DNA from: an uncultured Eubacteriales bacterium
GTDB lineage: Bacteria > Bacillota > Clostridia > Oscillospirales > Oscillospiraceae
DNA: 14,013 nucleotides
NCBI GenBank assembly: GCA_900553805.1
Contig: USEU01000055.1
Location: forward strand, 1-14,013
Direction of reading: 5' to 3'
Shown here in pieces: positions 11,513 through 14,013 of this stretch. Each line of letters starts with the position of its first letter. The first letter of the stretch is position 1. The translations under genes were made by a program, and so were the position numbers. The notes beneath the pieces were generated by a model. It was not told where the DNA came from. It saw nothing but the letters and a program-made list of their open reading frames with translations, and searched no databases.

Positions 11513-12619
11513 ATGAAGATTGGTCTTTGCGGCTTCGGCGTGGTTGGCCGGGGCGTGTATGAGATCGTGCAGAAGCGGGCGGACATGCACGTTTCCAAGG
11601 TGCTGTGCCTGGAGGACATCCGGCTGCCCGACGCCGAGGCGGTGAAGGATTTCTCCGCCATTGCCGCCGACCCGGAGATCGACACCGTGGTGGAGGCCAT
11701 GGGCGGCCTGCACCCCAGCTACGATTTCGTCAGCGCCGCGCTGAAGGCGGGCAAGAACGTGGTCACCTCCAACAAGGCCATGGTCTGCACGTTTTATGAT
11801 GAGCTGATCCCTCTGGCAGCGGAAAAGGGCGTGTCCCTGCGCTGTACTGCCGCCGTGGGCGGCGGCATCGGCTGGCTCAGCGAGCTGGAGCGCTCCCGCC
11901 GGGTGCAGGAGATCACCGCTGTGGGCGGCATTATGAACGGCACCTGCAACTATATTCTTGACAATATGACCCGCCTGGGGCTGGGCTATGACCAGGCGCT
12001 GAAGCAGGCCCAGGCCCTGGGCTACGCCGAGGCCAACCCCGCCACCGACGTGGACGGCATCGACACCTGGCACAAGCTGATTCTTTCCAGCAACATTGCT
12101 TTCGGCATCTCCCTGGACAAGCAGACCGTCCCCGTGGCGGGCATCCGCAGCATCACCGCCGCCGACGTGGAGTGCTTCCGGCAGCACGGCAGGGTGTGCA
12201 AGCTGATCTCCACCGGCAGCCGCACGGACGGCGGCATCAGCGCCTATGTCCAGCCCACCCTGGTGGACGCCGCCAGCCCCGAGGGCGCGGTGCCCCTGAA
12301 CTATAATCTCATCACCTTCGTGGGCGAGACCTCCGAGCGCATGAGCTTCTACGGCCAGGGCGCAGGCCGCTATCCCACCGCATACAATGTGGTGCAGGAT
12401 CTGGTGGATGTGCTGAGCGGCAAGGGCTTCTACGCCCCCTACGGCGCGCCCCAGGCGGCGGATAACCGCACCGCCCTGCGCTATTACATCCGGGGCGACT
12501 GGCAGGGCGAGGCAGAGGAAACCTGGTCCTCCGGCATCATCACCCCGCCCACCCCCGTCTCCGAGATCCACGCCTGGCTCAAAGAACACCCGTCCGCCTT
12601 CATCGCGGCGCTGGCCTAA
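11513..12619 (+). CDS. hom: Homoserine dehydrogenase, short form without ACT domain
   Basis: This cytoplasmic enzyme reduces aspartate semialdehyde to homoserine with NAD(P)H. The 368-residue protein has the N-terminal Rossmann motif GFGVVGRGVYE (7-17), TSNKAMV (85-91), GGGIGW (116-121), MNGTCNYIL (141-149), and the catalytic block GYAEANPATDVDGIDTWHK (170-188) with Asp179, Asp184 and Lys188. GQGAGRYPTA (281-290) closes the substrate domain. Many bacterial Hom proteins run to about 430 residues with a C-terminal ACT domain; here only about 50 residues follow residue 318, so classic threonine feedback through that domain is probably absent. Start is ATG 11513, 6 bases after GGAGGG; upstream in-frame codons lack a ribosome site. 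It is followed by lysC after 10 bases. Confidence 0.94.
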   Translation: MKIGLCGFGVVGRGVYEIVQKRADMHVSKVLCLEDIRLPDAEAVKDFSAIAADPEIDTVVEAMGGLHPSYDFVSAALKAGKNVVTSNKAMVCTFYDELIPLAAEKGVSLRCTAAVGGGIGWLSELERSRRVQEITAVGGIMNGTCNYILDNMTRLGLGYDQALKQAQALGYAEANPATDVDGIDTWHKLILSSNIAFGISLDKQTVPVAGIRSITAADVECFRQHGRVCKLISTGSRTDGGISAYVQPTLVDAASPEGAVPLNYNLITFVGETSERMSFYGQGAGRYPTAYNVVQDLVDVLSGKGFYAPYGAPQAADNRTALRYYIRGDWQGEAEETWSSGIITPPTPVSEIHAWLKEHPSAFIAALA

Positions 12620-12629
12620 AGGAGATCAT

Positions 12630-13943
12630 ATGAAAGTTGTGAAATTCGGCGGAAGCTCCATGGCGGATGCCAATCAGTACCGCAAGGTGCGGGATATCCT
12701 GCTGGCCGACCCGGAGCGGCGGGTGGTGATCGTGTCCGCGGCGGGCAAGCGCTTCGGCAGCGACCACAAGATCACCGATCTGCTCTACCTGTGCCACGCC
12801 CACACCCAGTATGGGGTGGACTGCTCCAATATTTTTGAGATGATCCGCTCCCGCTATCTGGAGATCCGGGATGAGCTGGGCATCCAGCTGGATCTGGAAT
12901 CCGAGTTCGCCGCCCTGAAAAGCGGGCTGGACCGCAAGATGGTCAGCCAGGATGAGCTGGCCAGCCGGGGCGAATATTTCTCCGCCAGGCTGATGGCCGC
13001 CTATCTGGGCTTCGCTTTCGTGGACGCGGCGGACTGGGTGCGCTTCAAATACGACGGCACCGTGGACCAGAGCGCCACCTATGAGCTGCTGAAAGAGCGG
13101 GACAAGGGCTTCGGCATGGTCATTCCCGGCTTCTACGGCCGGATGCCCGACGGCAAGATCCGCACCTTCTCCCGGGGCGGCTCCGACATCACCGGCGCGC
13201 TGGCCGCCGCCGCGCTGGATGCGGACGTATACGAAAACTGGACGGACGTGTCCGGCATCCTCATGGCCGACCCCCGGATTGTGGACGATCCGGCCACCAT
13301 CCCCGAGGTCACCTACGACGAGCTGCGGGAGCTGAGCTATTCCGGCGCGCAGGTGCTCCACGAGGGCACCATCTTCCCCGTGCGGGAGAAGAACATCCCC
13401 CTGAACATCCGCAATACCAACGCCCCCGACGACCCCGGCACCATGATCAAGGAGTCCTTCCCCACCGATTCCGACCCCGACCGCTTCATCACCGGCATCA
13501 CCGGCAAGAAGGATTTCAGCATCATCTCCCTGACCAAGCGGGGCCTGTCCGGCGAGGTGGGCTGCCTGCGCCGGGTGCTGACCATCTTTGAGCGGCACAA
13601 TGTCTCCATTGACTACGTGCCCAACGGCATCGACAATGTTTCCATCGTCCTGCCCACCGAGGCCATCGCCCCCAGCCTGTATACCATCATGGCTGAAATT
13701 CAGAAGGAACTGGAGCCGGATACCCTCACCGTCCACGACCAGATCGCCGTGGTGGCCGCCGTGGGCCGCAAGATGGCCTTCCGCCCCGGCATCTCCGGCA
13801 AGATTTTCGCCACATTGGGCGAGGCCGGCGTCAACATCCGCATGATCAACCAGGGCCCCGACGAACTGAACATCATCTTCGGCGTGGACAACAAGGATTT
13901 CAAAACCGCCATCCACGTCCTGTACGACAGCTTCGTGAAGTGA
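12630..13943 (+). CDS. lysC: Aspartate kinase (monofunctional, with two ACT domains)
   Basis: This enzyme phosphorylates L-aspartate with ATP, the entry step to lysine, threonine and methionine synthesis. The 437-residue protein begins with the signature VKFGGSSMAD (4-13). The kinase domain continues with FSRGGSDITGALAA (180-193), TDVSGILMADPR (205-216), LSYSGAQVLH (235-244) and NIPLNIRNT (255-263). Two ACT regions follow, about 296-345 (SIISLTKRGLSGEVGCLRRV) and 371-435 (VAAVGRKMAFRPGISGKIF), where an end-product amino acid would bind. With hom lacking an ACT domain, feedback control of this locus probably rests here. The ribosome site AAAGGAG comes 6 bases before the ATG and right at the hom stop. 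The symbol lysC is the usual one for this type; which end product inhibits it cannot be read from sequence. Confidence 0.94.
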   Translation: MKVVKFGGSSMADANQYRKVRDILLADPERRVVIVSAAGKRFGSDHKITDLLYLCHAHTQYGVDCSNIFEMIRSRYLEIRDELGIQLDLESEFAALKSGLDRKMVSQDELASRGEYFSARLMAAYLGFAFVDAADWVRFKYDGTVDQSATYELLKERDKGFGMVIPGFYGRMPDGKIRTFSRGGSDITGALAAAALDADVYENWTDVSGILMADPRIVDDPATIPEVTYDELRELSYSGAQVLHEGTIFPVREKNIPLNIRNTNAPDDPGTMIKESFPTDSDPDRFITGITGKKDFSIISLTKRGLSGEVGCLRRVLTIFERHNVSIDYVPNGIDNVSIVLPTEAIAPSLYTIMAEIQKELEPDTLTVHDQIAVVAAVGRKMAFRPGISGKIFATLGEAGVNIRMINQGPDELNIIFGVDNKDFKTAIHVLYDSFVK

Positions 13944-13961
13944 CGGGAAGCCCAAAAACCT

Positions 13962-14013
13962 CCCCTGAAAGGTTTAGCAGGTGTAGCCATTCGCAGAATG
14001 GCGTACAGCTGCT
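13962..14013. repeat. Palindromic hairpin repeat (copy C), cut by the window end
   Basis: Bases 13962-13988 and 14000-14013 match the reverse complement of copy B exactly; the 11 bases between (13989-13999, ATTC-GCA-GAAT) differ but are again self-complementary. The whole forms a large imperfect hairpin. It starts 18 bases after the lysC stop and may help protect or end that transcript. The element continues beyond the window. Confidence 0.75.

Overview
The window reads as ordinary chromosome from a GC-rich member of the Clostridia. A gut Oscillospiraceae-type organism is my inference, from strong AGGAGG-type ribosome sites, TTGACA/TATAAT promoters, a clostridial-type threonine gene set and many dispersed GC-rich hairpin repeats. 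I cannot name the genus. Ten full-length protein genes and one leader peptide are supported. There are no RNA genes, phage genes, insertion sequences or CRISPR arrays.

Region 1 (113-5097) is a small catabolic locus. Three minus-strand genes, a cytoplasmic alpha/beta hydrolase (esterase type), a GntP-family organic-acid permease and a type-2 glycerate kinase, are transcribed away from a divergent GntR/FCD regulator. The 357-base gap between them holds a promoter for each direction and several dyad-symmetric candidate operators. The likely job is uptake of a sugar acid (glycerate or a precursor) and its phosphorylation into glycolysis, with the hydrolase perhaps freeing it from an ester.

Region 2 (5161-8574) is a polar amino acid ABC importer: lipoprotein binding protein, two permeases and an ATPase. 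Its roughly 295-base leader is the most interesting part of the window. It has a near-perfect promoter with a palindromic operator over the -35 box, and a leader peptide gene with three consecutive Cys codons plus a second Cys cluster. A strong intrinsic terminator follows, and an 8-base segment just after the Cys codons is perfectly complementary to the terminator's 5' arm. This is the layout of a cysteine-sensing, ribosome-mediated transcription attenuator, and it suggests the importer carries cystine, cysteine or a related sulfur compound.

Region 3 (8545-8937) is a convergent intergenic stretch made largely of palindromic repeats and one 19-bp perfect hairpin. The repeats run into both flanking genes and supply the last codons of the ABC ATPase and of ThrB.

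Region 4 (8872-13943) is the threonine branch of the aspartate pathway: thrC-thrB on the minus strand and, divergently, hom-lysC on the plus strand. LysC phosphorylates aspartate, Hom makes homoserine, ThrB phosphorylates it and ThrC forms threonine; aspartate-semialdehyde dehydrogenase is not in the window. The block is bracketed by two inverted copies of the same hairpin repeat (8886-8937 and 13962-14013), whose arms are identical but whose 11-base tips differ.
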